A DNA stretch of 64,000 nucleotides from Lamellibrachia satsuma (GCA_033239005.1 BSQZ01000012.1:1-64000); one strand, 5' to 3'; numbered from the stretch's first letter, positions 42,800-57,909 are shown. A program made the numbers and translations. Notes: generated by a model from the sequence alone, not told the origin.

Positions 42800-44710
42800 G
42801 GATGTCTCCACTTTCATCTGTACATCTATGGACGTCTTTTCACCATCGTAACAGATCACAAACCTCTCGTGAGCATCCTTGGCAATCCAAACTCCAAACC
42901 ACCTCTACGAATAGAACGATGGGCTCTGAAACTCCAACAGTATGAGTACAACATTGTCTACCAACCTGGAGAAACCAATCCAGCCGACTATATGTCACGC
43001 CATCCCACTTCAGGATGTGACATAACTGGAAGAGAAGCTAAGATGGCGGATGAATATGTGAAATTACCGTTGTCAATGCTGTTCCAAAAGCCATCACTCT
43101 GGATGAAGTTGAACAAGCAATACTCAAGGATAACAAGCAACAACAAATTGTAAAAGTTGTATCAGGTGGACACTGGAGAAGCACCCAGAAGTCTGCAGAC
43201 ACCAAACTCAGATCGTTCTACAACCTGCATCACGAATTGACAGTTGCCCCAAATGCGACAATTTTTATGCGAGGTGCTTGCATTGTCATTCCGGCAACAT
43301 TGCAAGAACGCGCAGTTGTTCTGAAACATGAAGGCCACCAAGGGATTACAAAGACTCTCTTGCGTGAAAAGGTCTGGTTTCCTGGCACTGACCAGATGAG
43401 AGACAATGCAATCAAACGCTGTGTTCCCTGCCAATCAGCAACACCCCGAACAGCGTATGAACCTCTCAACATGACTCCATTATCAGAAACACCTTGGCGG
43501 ACGGCTACCGACTGGTGAATACTTGCTAGTAATCATCGATGAGATATCCAGTTGTCGAGATTGTCCGATCTACTTTTGTTAACACTGTGATTCCTGTGTT
43601 TGACAAGGTGATGTCAATGTTCGGTATCCCTGAGGTACTCAAGTCAGATGACGGACCGCCTTTCAACAGTGAACAGTTGCACTCCTTTAAACCCATTTTG
43701 ACCCCGAGCCAATGGTGAAGCAGAAGGCTGCATCGTCGTAAGGAAAGCCTTGGAAACAAGAACTCAACAAGTTTCTAAGAAACTATCGTGCATCGCCCCA
43801 CACCACAACCTACGTGTCTCCATTTGCTGCTCTCTTCGGTCGCGAGCTGAAGATGAAGCTACCAGTTTTGTATCGACCAAACACCAGTGATCTGATCCGT
43901 GATGTAGATGACATAGCCAAAGCGAGAATGAAACTCTCTGCTGACAATCGCTGTCATGCCAAGCCGTGTACATTTGCGAAGGGAGATGTTGTACTGGTGA
44001 GGCAACCTAAACTGAACAAACTCACACCAACATACAACCCCGAACCATATCGCATAACGCACAAAAAAAGATCGATGATAACTGAATCTCGCCCAGATCA
44101 TGTCGTTACAGGAATTCGTCTCATTTCAAAAGAATGCCCAGTCAAACTGCAGACAACGACTATACGCGTGAAGCTGAATCCGCTGAACAGGAACAATATG
44201 AACTACCGCCTGAGCATCCTCCTCCTGGGGTGCCGCCAGACCCAGTACCGCCTGAGCATTCTCCTCCTGGGGTGGCGCCATACCCAGTACCGCCTGAGCA
44301 TCCTCCTTCTGGGGTGCCGTCAGACCCAGTACCGCCTGAGCATCCTCCTCCTGGGGTGCCGCCATACCCAGTACCACCTGAGCATCCTCCTCCTTGGGTG
44401 ACGCCAGACCCAGTACCGCCTGAGCATCCTCCTCCTGGGGTGCCGCCATACCCAGTACCGCCTGAGCATCCTCCTCCTTGGGTGCCGCTAGACCCAGTAC
44501 CGCCTGAGCATCCTCCTCCTGGGGTGCCGCTAGACCCAGTACCGCCTGAGCATCCTCCTCCTGGGGTGCCGCTAGACCCAGTACCGCCTGAGCATCCTCC
44601 TCCTTGCCAAGTCTATAAAAGCTCACACACCAGAGAAGAGTGGCTCGACGCCAACACTCAGACGCCCAAAGCGTCTGCGAAAGTCAAATATCAGACTACA
44701 GGACTATAAT
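42800..44710 (+). mobile_element. Ty3/Gypsy-type remnant C (plus): RNase H and integrase with proline-rich tail
   Basis: RNase H C-terminal part at about 42800-43010 ([32 protein letters not shown]), integrase zinc-binding part at 43237-43500 (LKHEGHQGITKTLLREKVWF, CVPCQSATPR), core remnants at 43540-43700 (FGIPEVLKSDDGPPFNSEQ), and the integrase C-terminal part at 43814-44160 (FAKGDVVLVRQPK). The tail runs into the 42-bp repeat. Stops and small deletions interrupt the core. No LTRs recognised. Confidence 0.82.
44203..44610 (+). repeat. 42-bp repeat encoding a 14-residue proline-rich period
   Basis: About 9-10 copies of CCGCCTGAGCATCCTCCTCC + TGGGGTGCCGCCAGACCCAGTA. The length is a multiple of three, giving PPEHPPPGVPPDPV periods in the frame of the integrase tail. 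The minus strand is also open (artefact). Confidence 0.93.
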
Positions 44711-45577
44711 TAAGTTGCAATGCAACTTGGAACATTCCAAATGTGAACATCTAAACTGTGAACATTCAAATATTGAGTTTCACTTGTCAGTTTCAGTTAA
44801 ACTAGCTATCTTTTAGGTACTGTGCTGTGCTAATGTGGATTTATTATGGTTATTATTTGATGTCAAATTAACATTTAGAAAAGATTCTTGTTTACGTTGG
44901 GGAGATGTAATGAAAGAATGCCTACTCCCGGTAACTGTATGCTCCCGTGCTGTCATTGCATTGATGTCAGTGCCTGTCGGTCGTTCTGGCTTGTGACGAT
45001 TAAAACAAGTAACGTACTGAAATTTGCGGATGACACAATTTAGCAAGCATTTATCAAGGTTAACAATGATGATGATACGATCTAGACAAATTAGTTAAAT
45101 GGTATGGCCATGGGTGAAGTGTAATGCTCTCTGAATGGTCCAAAAGCCAGGAAGTTTCGCTTTATGAAAAGGCACATTTGTTTACCTTCAGGGATGAATG
45201 CTATCTGAGATTTCATCAGCACTTCGACTCACCCATTCCTAACAGAAAACATCTTACATTAAATTGAAAATAACACGGCAAATGTTACCAACTCTTCGTC
45301 ACCAACCACACTCGTCATCACCAACCAACACCTCATCACCAACCAACTCCTCGCCACCAACCACACTCGACATCACCAACCAACACCTCATCACCTACCA
45401 ATTCCTCGTCACCAACCAACTCCTCGTCACCAACCGACTCCTCGTCACCAGGACGTACTGCATGGTGACGGGGCGAGCACCGTTTGAGCGACCGTGCCAG
45501 ATCAATGGCTGTTATTGGTTATTTAGCTGTACACAACAATGTAATAACACCTTTGTTGTTTGTTTGGCTTCCTGCAG
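44711..45577. other. Intron 2 remainder: LINE scrap and 18-bp repeats
   Basis: About 45003-45120 encodes an RT scrap (LKFADDTI then a KVNNDDD stretch) of the same LINE family as the minus-strand copy near 52600-52690. 45285-45465 is an irregular tandem array of CTCGTCACCAACCAA words just before exon 3. No gene in the rest. Confidence 0.6.
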
Positions 45578-45746
45578 GGAAACGTCGACGACTGTGGAGA
45601 CGACTGCAAGAAGATGGTAGACGGATCAATCGAAGCAGCAAACAACTACTGCCGCAATCCTGGCGGCAAGAAGGAAAGACCGTGGTGTTTTAAGCATCCA
45701 GGCGTGTGGGATTATTGCGCAATTCCACAGTGTTCACCTGGAACAA
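45578..45746 (+). CDS. Kringle gene exon 3: kringle 1, C-terminal half
   Basis: Acceptor TTTGGCTTCCTGCAG, donor AACAA|GTAAGA. Encodes [25 protein letters not shown], a PWCF segment and WDYCAIPQC, the hallmark second half of a kringle. Starts phase 0, ends phase 1. Two Cys in the DDCGDDC segment are extra to the usual kringle pattern. Confidence 0.92.
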
Positions 45747-46200
45747 GTAAGAACATAGCAGCACATGCTAAAATTCAACTAAAAATAGTTATAATTGACA
45801 CAGGACGTGAGCTACATTTACAAGCGAAGGGATTATTTGATATGGGTTAGCATCGACTATCCATAATGTGGCGCCACCGTTTGGCACACACGAGTGAACT
45901 GGGAATCATTTATATTTTTTTATTGTGCAGAATTTCATTGGTTACCTAGAATTTGTGAAACCAATTAAATTGACTCTCGTATCAATAACTCTCGAGTTGT
46001 GCGAAAATGTTCTAACCGTATACAATGCATTCAACACAAGTTTAACTTCACTTATATTGAAAAGAGTCATACAATAATTAGTTCTGCGGCCATTGTGGAA
46101 TTCAAACCCCTTCTCTATCTAGCAATAAGCAATCACATTCTAACTACACCTGGTTTGACACGTCACAAAATGCAGACTCAACTTTAGGCCCAAACCCAAA

Positions 46201-47183
<983 letters not shown>

Positions 47184-47189
47184 TAAAAA

Positions 47190-48890
47190 GGAATTTGGTA
47201 AATACCAATAGCGTTAAGAGAACCGACAAAGCAACCCAATTAAAGGCACCTATTCAATCCAACAACACAGATATCATATTTCTAGTTGATGAGGCCATCA
47301 GAAAGGACATGAGTGGCCATGCTGGTGCATATATTTTGCATCTTATTATCGACTCCCAAAACGACCACCTCCAATCTGTTGAAGCTCTCCGTGAATCCCT
47401 AACTAAACTATGCAGAAAAACTCCCCCTAATGTAGTCATGGCTGAAGATTTTAACCTCCTTGAAATAAGTAAAGAATCTGCAAAACATGGTCAACGACCC
47501 CACACGTATCGCTCAAACCTCAAATCCATCCATTATCATCAACACTCGTACCACTCCTAGTATGAGTGATCATGAATCCATGACTTTCAATGTTCAACTT
47601 AAACACAGTTCGCAACAGGAAACATCCCACAAAGTTTTTAGTTACAAATCAGCAGACTGGGATCAACTTAAGACGGCATTGATAAACTAAGTACTGAATA
47701 TTTCGACACGGACCCCAACTCACAGGACATATGCACAGACTGGACCTTCTTCCACGAACGAGTGACTACTTTGATTAACAATAACATACCTAGCTGACAC
47801 ACCAAAGCTAAAACTCACCTTCCCTGGGTAACACGTGAACTAAATAGAATGCAGAGAAAACAGGCCACAAAAAGGCAAAGCAAACTGGAATAAACTGCAA
47901 CTGGGAAAATTTAAGGAACTCCGAAAGCTACTAATGCATTAGCAAACTCTTACAAACACTATGTTAACAACCACATTGGAGACAGCCTGAAAACTAACCC
48001 AAAACGATTCTGGTCATTTATTAAGGCCAATAAACGAGAAAACATTGGCATTCCCACACTTCAAGTAAACGACCAACCAATAATAAACGATCGCGAAAAA
48101 GCAAATGCCCTTAATAACCCAATTGTCCTCCTACGGAATCACTGGAAACACATGTCACACAGGGCTCAGTTCTATGATCTGTCCTCTTCTTCCTCTACAT
48201 AAATAACGTAGACGGGAGCATTAAATCTCATATACGTCTTTTTGCAGATGACAGTATTATATTTCGTAAAAATTTATTCCAAAACTGACTACGACATTCT
48301 CCAAAATGAACTCCAAACATGGTCAAACAAATGGCAAATGGAATTTGATGTATCTAAATGTATCCACCTTCCAATAACAAACAAAATTAAACCCAGCTCA
48401 TACATGTATTCGCTGTTTGACCAGACACTTTCTACAGTATCCAGCCACCCATATATCGGAGTAAAATTAGATTCCAAATTAACCTGGGAAAATGTCACTG
48501 ACATAGCTCAAAATCTCCGAAATTTTGGTCCATGTAAACTCATAGTCAAAGAAACAACCTACAACATGACAAAACTTAAGTACTCGTCGCCCATATAGAA
48601 TCCTCACACTACCGCACAAATTAAAAGCATTGAAAGAGTACAACACTGTGCTGCCAGATTTGTAAAAAATTACATTAGACGGAACACGAATCCAACAGAT
48701 CTAATAACTACCCTTGAATCAAGACGTTAAACAAACCACGACCTCCTACAAAAATCTACATAACATTATAGAGATCCCCCCTTCCAGACCGACTAACAAG
48801 CTCTCGAACCCATGGACACTACGTAGCCCCTATGTGTCGCACAAATGCAGTGATTTTTTGATTTTATCCCAGAGCAATTCACATATGGAA
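47190..48890 (+). mobile_element. Degenerate LINE (endonuclease to RT end)
   Basis: Plus-strand pieces: endonuclease C-terminal (47195-47560), a linker with LPWVTRELNRMQRK and NPKRFWSFIKANKREN (about 47815-48040), RT with LFADDSIIFRKN (about 48236) and NKWQMEFDVSKC, YIGVKLDSKLTWE, and a C-terminal RVQHCAARFVKNY (about 48635). A piece of RT between 48110 and 48150 is deleted. Ends at the TA tract at 48898. Confidence 0.83.
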
Positions 48891-48897
48891 TATATGA

Positions 48898-49639
<742 letters not shown>

Positions 49640-50740
49640 TCAAGACGACTTCGTGAGCACTAACGACATACTGGTCGGTTGTCGTCATCATACGTAAATA
49701 TACCAGCAAAAATTTGGTGAAGCCATGGGCAGTCCAGTATCCCCCGTTGTTGTGAACTTGTACATGGAGGACTTGGAACAAACAAATCATTGCCACGAGC
49801 CCAGATGATTGCAAGCAAAGGATGCCATTTGTCAGGTACACCCAGGCAAGGCAGAGGAATTACAGCAACATATGAACACGGTCGACCCCACAGGTAAAAT
49901 AAGATTCACAAGAGAATGTGAAGAAAACAACCGCATGCCATTCCTTGATGAAAAATTTAACAACAAGGACGATGGCAGTGTGAAGTCCACAGTTTACAGA
50001 AAGAAGACCCACATTGACCATTATCTGAACTTCGCATCCCACCACTCCATGCACCAGAAGTTAGGAGTAGTCAGAACTCTTATGAACAGCTGTGATATGA
50101 TAACGTCAGAGAAACGGGAAAAGAAGGAAGAGGAAGAATACTTAAAATGAGCCCTGGGAAGGCTATCCGTCCTGGGCTTGAAAAAGGACACGAAAAAGGG
50201 GAGGGAAAACAACAGACAAGAGAAAAAGGACAATAACTAAAGAAACCAGGTTGTCATCCCATACGTAGAAGGTGTCTCAGAGAGGGTTGACCGGGTACTG
50301 AAGAAATACGGGGTGGCCACAGCCATGCGTCCCACACAATACTGAGACGTCAGTTAGTGCACCCAAAGGACAAAGTAGAACCGGACGAACAGAGTGAACC
50401 AGTCTACCAAATATCGTGTAAGAGTTGCTGCGCAGCCTACATAAGAGAGACAGTGAGATTCTTTAAGACCAGACTAGGTGAACACTAGGAAGATGTAGAG
50501 AATGCACCAAAAGAACAATACATGGAGAGCGAAAAGAAGCGGTCGCAGTCCACCAACAACAAGTCCGCAATCACAGACCACACAACCACTGGAATCCATT
50601 GGGCAACAGTGGTAGATTTGGGGTCACACAGAAGAAAAGACTTGTGACAGAGGCCATATGGATACGCAAAACCAAGGCAGCTATCAACCGAGTGGAGGGC
50701 AATTACGAACTTCCTCACCTGTAAGATGACGTCATCTGAC
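49640..50740 (+). mobile_element. Penelope-like element fragment (RT end and GIY-YIG endonuclease)
   Basis: Plus-strand RT C-terminal part: KFGEAMGSPVSPVVVNLYME (about 49710), VHPGKAEELQQHMN, NRMPFLDEKFNNKDDGS and VYRKKTHIDHYLNFASHHSM (to 50060). A degraded endonuclease region (about 50400-50720) has VYQISCKSC and AAYIRETVRFFKTRLGEH, a GIY-YIG-type domain with a mutated first motif, and TEAIWIRKTKAAINRVEGNY at the end. Several stops. It lies in intron 3. Confidence 0.87.
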
Positions 50741-50954
50741 CAGTACGTCATTAGTAGTAATAACGTCGTCTTGGTGAGACAATGATACTTACTACTGGGG
50801 TAAAAACAAGTTTTGGATATGTTAAAATAATTATTTCAATAACCTCAGTAAGGGACCTTTATCTACACAGTGTTTAGCAATGTCATACTTTCATCGGATT
50901 ATAAGCCTTAGAATGCAACTTTCTATATCATGCGTGTGTTATTTGTAATTTTAG

Positions 50955-51055
50955 AGCCACTGGAATGTTTACTGACGAACAAAGGCTCCGATTACTTCGG
51001 ACTCGTCAGTAGAACTAAACAGGGCGAAACCTGCCAGAGATGGAGTCAGCAAACA
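50955..51055 (+). CDS. Kringle gene exon 4: kringle 2, N-terminal half
   Basis: Acceptor TTGTAATTTTAG, donor AAACA|GTAGGT. Encodes PLECLLTNKGSDYFGLVSRT and a GETCQRWSQQT end. Phase 1 in, phase 0 out. Confidence 0.88.
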
Positions 51056-51789
51056 GTAGGTGTTATTATTAAAAATAACCAATCCTGGAATGCACATATT
51101 CCTTATCCTTTTTGCAATGAATAGTTGTGTGTGCGTGCGTGCGTATGTGGGTGGGTGCGTGTGTGCGTGCTTGCGTGTACGTATAATATGTCATATATCA
51201 TTCTATGGACAACAATTGGTCCTTAGAACAGACTTGTCTTCAGACACACTGTACGGTGCTCACAACACAGAAGCCAAAACAATTACTTCCATACTTATCT
51301 ACCAGGTGGCAGGCCTGTATGGTTAGGATTTAGAGGCTGTGCTAACCACTACGTGGCAGCAGTGTTGCCTCGGTATGGCAGACTAGGAATACACGACACA
51401 ATACACAGCTTGCTGTTAATGTTATATTATTGAGTAATGGTTAAAATTGTGAGTTTGTAACTTGCAGTCACGTACACATACGCAGCACTAGAGACCAGGA
51501 GACCTAGAAGAGACTAAACAGAAGTGTTTGACATATTGAATGGCTATGAGGATATTGATAGGTGTATGTTCTTCAAACTTAAAGTCATGTTTTCGGCCTA
51601 TGCACATATAAGAGTTAATAAAACATAACAATTTGTAACTACAATTCAGAACATCACGCCAGTGGTTTACTTGTTGAATATACAACATCTTAATTTCATA
51701 TGCCGCACCATGCTATTAGATACCATTACGTCACAAGTGCGGTGTTCTGGTAATATTCGCTCGCCAAATCAAAACATTTTCGTATTTAA
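51056..51789. other. Intron 4 DNA, no feature recognised
   Basis: A short GTGCGTGCGTGC-rich patch at 51125-51180; otherwise no coding sequence or known element. Confidence 0.45.
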
Positions 51790-53345
51790 CAAGATTTAAC
51801 AAGATTGCCATCCAAGGCAAAGGCCCAGATGGCAAGTGGACAAGGAAGCCATTGGTTTATCGAGAGTCCAACATTTTTAATCTGTGTGTAATCAGCTCTC
51901 CTGATATATGTGTCAACCTTGTTCACGTTGCGAGCATTTACACAATATGTAGATAATTTGTTCCATTAATTGATTGTCCTCTGTGAGAATGAGTACTTCC
52001 TGATATCCAATCTACGCTGATCCTTTACTAATGTTACCTCATGTCCTTTAGTAATGTTATCTTTCTTGAGTGACAAACAATTCTATCAACATTTTTATAC
52101 CCAGTCAATATCTTAAAAACTCTCATCTTAACCACCTTGTCTCTACGGTTGTCTAGCCTCATTATTTCAGTCGTTCTTTGTAACTAAGGTCTCTCAGTTC
52201 TGGACTCATTTTAATTGCTCTCCTCTATATTCTTTCAAGTGTATTTACATCATTACGATATGGTATCCATGCTTGTATACAGTAATCTAAATTAGGTCTA
52301 ACTATTGCTTTATACAAAGATATAATTAGTTTTTTTCTTGTATGTTATATTTCTCATAATCAACCCAAGAATTTGATATTTGATTACCCTTTGAAGCTGC
52401 AATACCACACTGCCCTGAAACATTCACATCAGTACTTATTGTAACTCCTTTTCTTTTACAGTAGCACCTAGTGTCTCCCATTTTATGGTTTACATCCAAG
52501 TTCCCATGTCCTGTATATATGTATTTACATTTCCCAAAATTGAACATCTGCCATTTCTCAAACCATTTAACTAATTTGCTTAGATCGTTGTAAAATCGTT
52601 TTGAAAATGTTGTTTATCACCATCATTCTTCTAAACACTTTTGTGTCATCCGCAAATTTCAGTACGTTGGTTATTATATTATTGTCAAAGTCATTGATAT
52701 ATATTAAGAATAATAACGGTCCTAATAATAATTCTTGTGGTACCCCATTGAAAACCGATTTCCAGTTTGAAACCTCCCCATCTGCTACAACACGCTTCTG
52801 TCAGTCAGCCATTGTTCTACCCAGTCGCTTTTGCCATCCCCGATACCACGGGCTTTTAATTTAATTAGCAATCTTTGATGTGGCACTTTGTCAAAAGCTT
52901 TCTGAAAATCTAAGTATATAATATCTACTGGCGATCCCTCATCTATCCAATCAGTGATTTCTTCCAAAAAAACATAACATATATGTTAAGCATTACCTCG
53001 CTTTTAGGAATCTATGTTGAGATGGATTTAATAATTTATGCCTAGGTCTTTGATTAACCTTTCTAATAATTTTTACAAATCACTAATGTTAAAACTCACT
53101 GGAACCCTTTTTAAATAATGGTATGATGTTTGCTTATTTCCATTCAAAAGGAACCACTACCTCTGTTAATGACAGGTTGAACACTCTTGCAAGTGGTATA
53201 CTAATTTGTTCTACTGTTTCCATTAGTAGTTTTGGAGAAATTCCATCCACTCCATGTGATTTATTGTCTTTCATTGCCTTTATTTTCTCAGCTACTATTT
53301 CTGGAGTTACAATTAACTGCCTTAAATATTCCGATTTAACCTCAT
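51790..53345 (-). mobile_element. CR1-like LINE (minus), 3' part with RT
   Basis: Minus-strand RT pieces: MKDNKSHGVDGISPKLLMET then LARVFNLSLTEVVV (about 53260-53160), VDIIYLDFQKAFDKVPHQRL and DWVEQWL (52967-52785), the GVPQGSVLGPLLF-like and FADDTK-like area (about 52760-52640, frameshifted). The C-terminal end and 3' tail reach 51790. The 5' part continues at 56570-57450 on the far side of another LINE. Confidence 0.82.
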
Positions 53346-56300
53346 AAAAACGAGTCTACCACGTATGGGTAACATACGGTGATGTTAACATAAGTCTTCC
53401 TCGAAGAAGTCAACAGCCAGGACGGAAGGGCTCCGATATGAGTTCAACGACCACATGTTCAGGACCGCGAGCCACACTTTTTTGGTGGATAACGGATGTG
53501 GTCAACCAGCCTGGAGAGGGATGGGCTCCACTAGGTTGTAAATCTGCCCTATACACACCATGATCATGAAAACCAGTTTGAATCACATACCGGATCGGTC
53601 GCAGCCCGGGTCAGCAATGACCGCGCCACCCGCCGTACACCAGGACGAGGGTGTTAAGTATGCTGCTGGTGTCCCTACCAAAAAGATACGTGGAAGAAAC
53701 TACATCACCATCGGCACATGGAACGTCAGGACTTTGAGAGCTGCAAGAAAACTGAAAGAACTCACACATGAGGTGGAGAGATACAAATGGAATTTGCTTG
53801 GACTCGCCGAGATGCGATGGAAAAGCTTTGGTGAAACATCGATCGAAGAGGACACAAGGTCTACTTCAGTGGCAAGAAGGATAAACACGAACAAGGCATT
53901 GGGTTTCTTGTTCACAAAGACATCGTGAACACTGTCATGGGTTGTCGCCCGATCTCCAGCAGGCTCATCACCATCCGCCTGAAGGCAACTCCCTTCAACA
54001 TGACAATCATACAAGTTTATGCCCTAACGTCTGATTATGACGACAGTGAGGTGGAAGATTTCTATGGCCAGCTGCAAGAAGTCATAGAGGAAATGCCAGA
54101 GAAAGATAATCTTATTGTACTAGGAGACTGGAATGCAAAAGTGGGAAAGGATGCGCAGACCAACTGGCAAGACACTTGCGGACCTTTCTGCAACGCGGAA
54201 ACAAATGAGAGAGGTCACAGACTCCTCGAATTTGGAAAACATCACAATCAGATCGATTACATCTTGGTGAAACGGCGCTTTCATACAGGAGTGAATATTG
54301 CCAGGACACGAAGCTTTCCATGAGCAGATATCGGAAGTGATCACGACTTGCTGATGAAAATCTTCCACATTCGCCTGAAGAGGATCAGCAAACCAAAGCC
54401 AACAAGAATCAAATTTGACATCGAGAAACTTAAGGATCCTGATGTAGCAGAAGCATTCAAAGCAATGATAGGTGGGAAATGTGCACCACTTATCATACTG
54501 GATGACAAATATACCGACGTGAACTTGCTGACCAACACCTTCATCTTCAACAAAATAGTGATCGACAAAGCCAGCGAGATCCTTGGAAAACATCGTAGGA
54601 CAAAGAAACCATGGGTCACAGCAGACATCCTAGATCTCTGTGACAAAGGAATGGAATTGAAAAGGAGAAAATGTGATCCCGAAGGTGCAGCAAAATACAG
54701 AGAAGTCAACAGGAAGATCAAACAAGATATGAGAAGAGCAACAGATAACTGGATAGCAGAACAATGCTGTGAAATTGAAGACAGCTCGAGCAAGAACAAC
54801 AGCAAGAAGGCTTATCAAATAGTGAAAGACCTGACATCAGTGAAGAAAGGCATAACTACCACTATCCAAGACAAATCAGGGAAATGCCTGACAGAAGAAC
54901 AGCAGATCCTCAGTCGATGGACAGAATACTGCTCAGAACTGTACAGCCACAACACCAACGGAGACCCAGTAGTACTAAATTGTCCACAGACTACTGAAGA
55001 CGACGACTACCCCATTCTTCGTGAGGAAGTGGAGGCTGCAGTAAAGTCTCTGAAAAAAGGAAAGTCAGCTGGAATTGATAACATACAAGCAGAACTGGTT
55101 CAAGCTGGGGGAGAAGCCTTGATTACCACACTTGATTACCACATTTACAACAATCTGCAACAAGATCTGGCAGACAGGAGAATGGCCCACCCCATGGACT
55201 CAGTCACTGATCATCACACTTCCCAAGAAAGTCAACCTACAGATGTGCCAAAACTATAGAACAATCAGCCTCATCAGACACCCGAACAAAGTCATGTTGA
55301 AAATACTACTAAACAGACTCAAACCCCAGGCAGAAGAGATCATCGCTGAAGAACAAGCGGATTTTCGAGCATGACGGAGAACCAGTGAACAGATCTTCAA
55401 CCTTAGAATCCTTTGCGAGAAACACATTCAACATTAGCAAAGCCTGAATCATGTCTTCATAGATTTCAAGAAGGCCTTTGATAATGTATGGCATACAGCC
55501 CTATGGGCAACCATGAGGAAGTACAACATTGGCTCCAAGCTTGTCCGAACCATTGAACACCTATATGACAATGCCACCAGTGCAGTAATCTTCAACAGCA
55601 GCATAGGAGACTGGTTTCGAACAACAGTCGGAGTTCGACAAGGATGCATACTATCACCAACGCTCTTCAACATTTTTTTGGAAAGGATCATGACTGATGC
55701 TTTACAAAACCATCAAGGCACTGTCAGCATTGGAGGCAGGACAATCACCAACCTTTGTTTTGCTGATGACATCGACGGCTTAGCAGACGATGAACAAGAA
55801 CTAGTCAATTTGGTGGAGCGCCTTGAGAAAACTTCTACATCATACGGCATGGCGATCAGTGTCGAAAAGACCAAACTGATGACGAACAACACACAAGGCA
55901 TCAGCACATATGTCAAAGTTAATGGACAGAGACTTGAGACAGTAACAATCTTCAGGTACTTGGGATCAATTATCACAGATGAGGGTTCCAAACTGGAGAT
56001 ACTTGCCAGGATTGCACAGACAACAGCAGCACTAACAAGGTTGAAACCCTTATGCAACGACAGAAACATTACGGTCAGTTCGAAAATAAGGCTGATGCGC
56101 TCCCCTGTCATGTACAAGCCATATAAATTAGATGCTTTCGGAAGATCTTGCGCATATAATTCAAAGACCGTGTTAGTAACGAAGCTGTCCGCAACAAGAT
56201 CAAACAAGCCATCGGACCATATGACGACCTTCTTACAACAGTTAAGAAGCGTAAGCTGAAATGGTACGGTCATGTATCACGATCATCTGGCCTTGCCAAG

Positions 56301-56525
56301 ACTATCTTGCAAGGTACAGTAAGAGGGGGGAGACGAAGAGGTAGACAGAAGAAGAGGTGGGAAGACAACATCAAAGACTGGACAGGAATGGAGTTCGCTG
56401 ACTCCCAGAGGGTTGTCAAGAACAGGGAAACGTGGAGAGAGCTGGTTAGAAAGGCATCAATGGGCCCCAACGATCCTTACGGGTTATGGGAAAGTGAATT
56501 GAAGAAGTCATCTTTTCTAGTACGC
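53346..56525 (+). mobile_element. LINE (plus) inserted into the minus-strand LINE
   Basis: Endonuclease pieces: YITIGTWNVRTLRAARKLKE (53697) and NLLGLAEMRWKSFGE, QVYALTSDYDDSEVEDFY and NLIVLGDWNAKVG (54010-54150). The RT ORF from 54348 has IEKLKDPDVAEAF, ILGKHRRTKKPWVT, LSRWTEYCSELY, LKKGKSAGIDNIQAELVQ. After frameshifts come VFIDFKKAFDNVWHTALWA (about 55455), GVRQGCILSPTLFNIFLERI (55630) and LCFADDIDGLADDEQEL (55755). The end has WEDNIKDWTGMEFADSQRVV and PNDPYGLWE (56360-56500). Only a few stops and shifts, so it is younger than its host LINE. Confidence 0.88.
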
Positions 56526-56569
56526 CTATACGCCCTGCACATAGTTTGCTTGTACGCTATTTTTCTAAT

Positions 56570-57450
56570 AGCTTATTTTGACAAGTGTTTCTTTCTAGAC
56601 CGTTTTCCTTGTTTTTCAAGGGAACAAATTTATCAATGATACTCTCAATTACATATTTTAGAATGTTCCAACATTCAATTGCGGTCTTATTCCTCAGCAT
56701 GCTATTCCAATCAATCTTTATATTTACCTTTGTGGAAGTTTCTCCTGCATTTTTTTATTTGTACTTTCTAATTTTACTTTGATGTCAAAATGTATTTGAT
56801 TATGATCACTGTTACCCAATGGCTCATGTATTTTGACATTGTCCACTAATTCATTTTGTGAAGATAAAAATAAATCTAATACATTCTCTCCCCTGATTAG
56901 TTATGCACGTGTTGAGAAATGAAGCTCTCCTGAATTAAAAGTAGAAACGGTTGGTCCTCACCTCCTGTACTCTCTACAGATTTCCATTGTATGTGTACGT
57001 GGTTAAAATATCCCATTATGATACATTCCGCTTTACTCACGTCCGTTACAGCGTTTTGTATTTTTGTATTATCCTCTTTGTATTATCTTCTTTGTATTAT
57101 CCTTTTTACTTCGGTAAACGAATCCAATATTTAATGTTGAATTTCATGTAACTATATTGCACCAAACAACTTCATCGCAATTTGCTTCCCTTTTTAATTT
57201 TATTTCGAAAGCCTGAATAGATTCCTTAATACATAAAATGACTCACCTCCCCTTCTTCCTATTCGATCTCTCCTAAACATTACGTACCCTGTCAGTCCTA
57301 ATTCAGCATCTAATATGTGTTTGTTGGCCCGTGATTCGGTTATACCAATTACGTGAGGATTAATACTGACCGGATTCTCCAACTTTTTTAACACATTCTG
57401 AGTACACCACTGACGTGATAGTCTTGATTTTAGTTGCACGTGGTTAGTTT
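56570..57450 (-). mobile_element. CR1-like LINE (minus), 5' part with endonuclease
   Basis: Minus strand from 57439: LENPVSINPHVIGITESRAN, DAELGLTGYVMFRRDRIGRR, and towards 56620 pieces homologous to the endonuclease at 31120-31380. This is the other half of the element at 51790-53345. Confidence 0.8.
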
Positions 57451-57479
57451 TTATTATCTCTTAGGTGTATAGCCCCAAA

Positions 57480-57800
57480 ACCATGCCTTTTGTTTTGTTT
57501 AAAATAAGACAATAGAACCGGGGACACAGAGCTGCATTAAAAAGGAACAGTGTAGGATGGATATAATAAAATACTCGCTTTCACATAGGACGATAAATGA
57601 ATGGAATAAACTGTCAAATGATTATGTTAATATTAATATTAGAAGTGTGAATATGTTACAAAATACAATTGCCAGATATCTGACAAGGGCGGGCTATACG
57701 TAAATAGAAAAATGTGATGGACTTTCGATAAAGACAATGGCTTCCGTATCTACTCGCCATCTGGAACTTGTAGCTTTGGATGGCAATCTTGTTAAAACTT
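57480..57800 (+). mobile_element. 3' end fragment of the same LINE family (plus)
   Basis: Encodes an RGHRAALKRNSVGW-type C-terminal remnant and ends GATGGCAATCTTGTTAAA, the same 3' tail as the minus copies at 30310 and 51790. Confidence 0.65.
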
Positions 57801-57909
57801 GTTTGCGTCTACGATAAACAGTAACTACCACCACCTCACCCAGCCACCCTTGATAATGATTAACACCATTATTACATCGCCGTCGTTGGATTCGCAACCC
57901 CACCCACAG

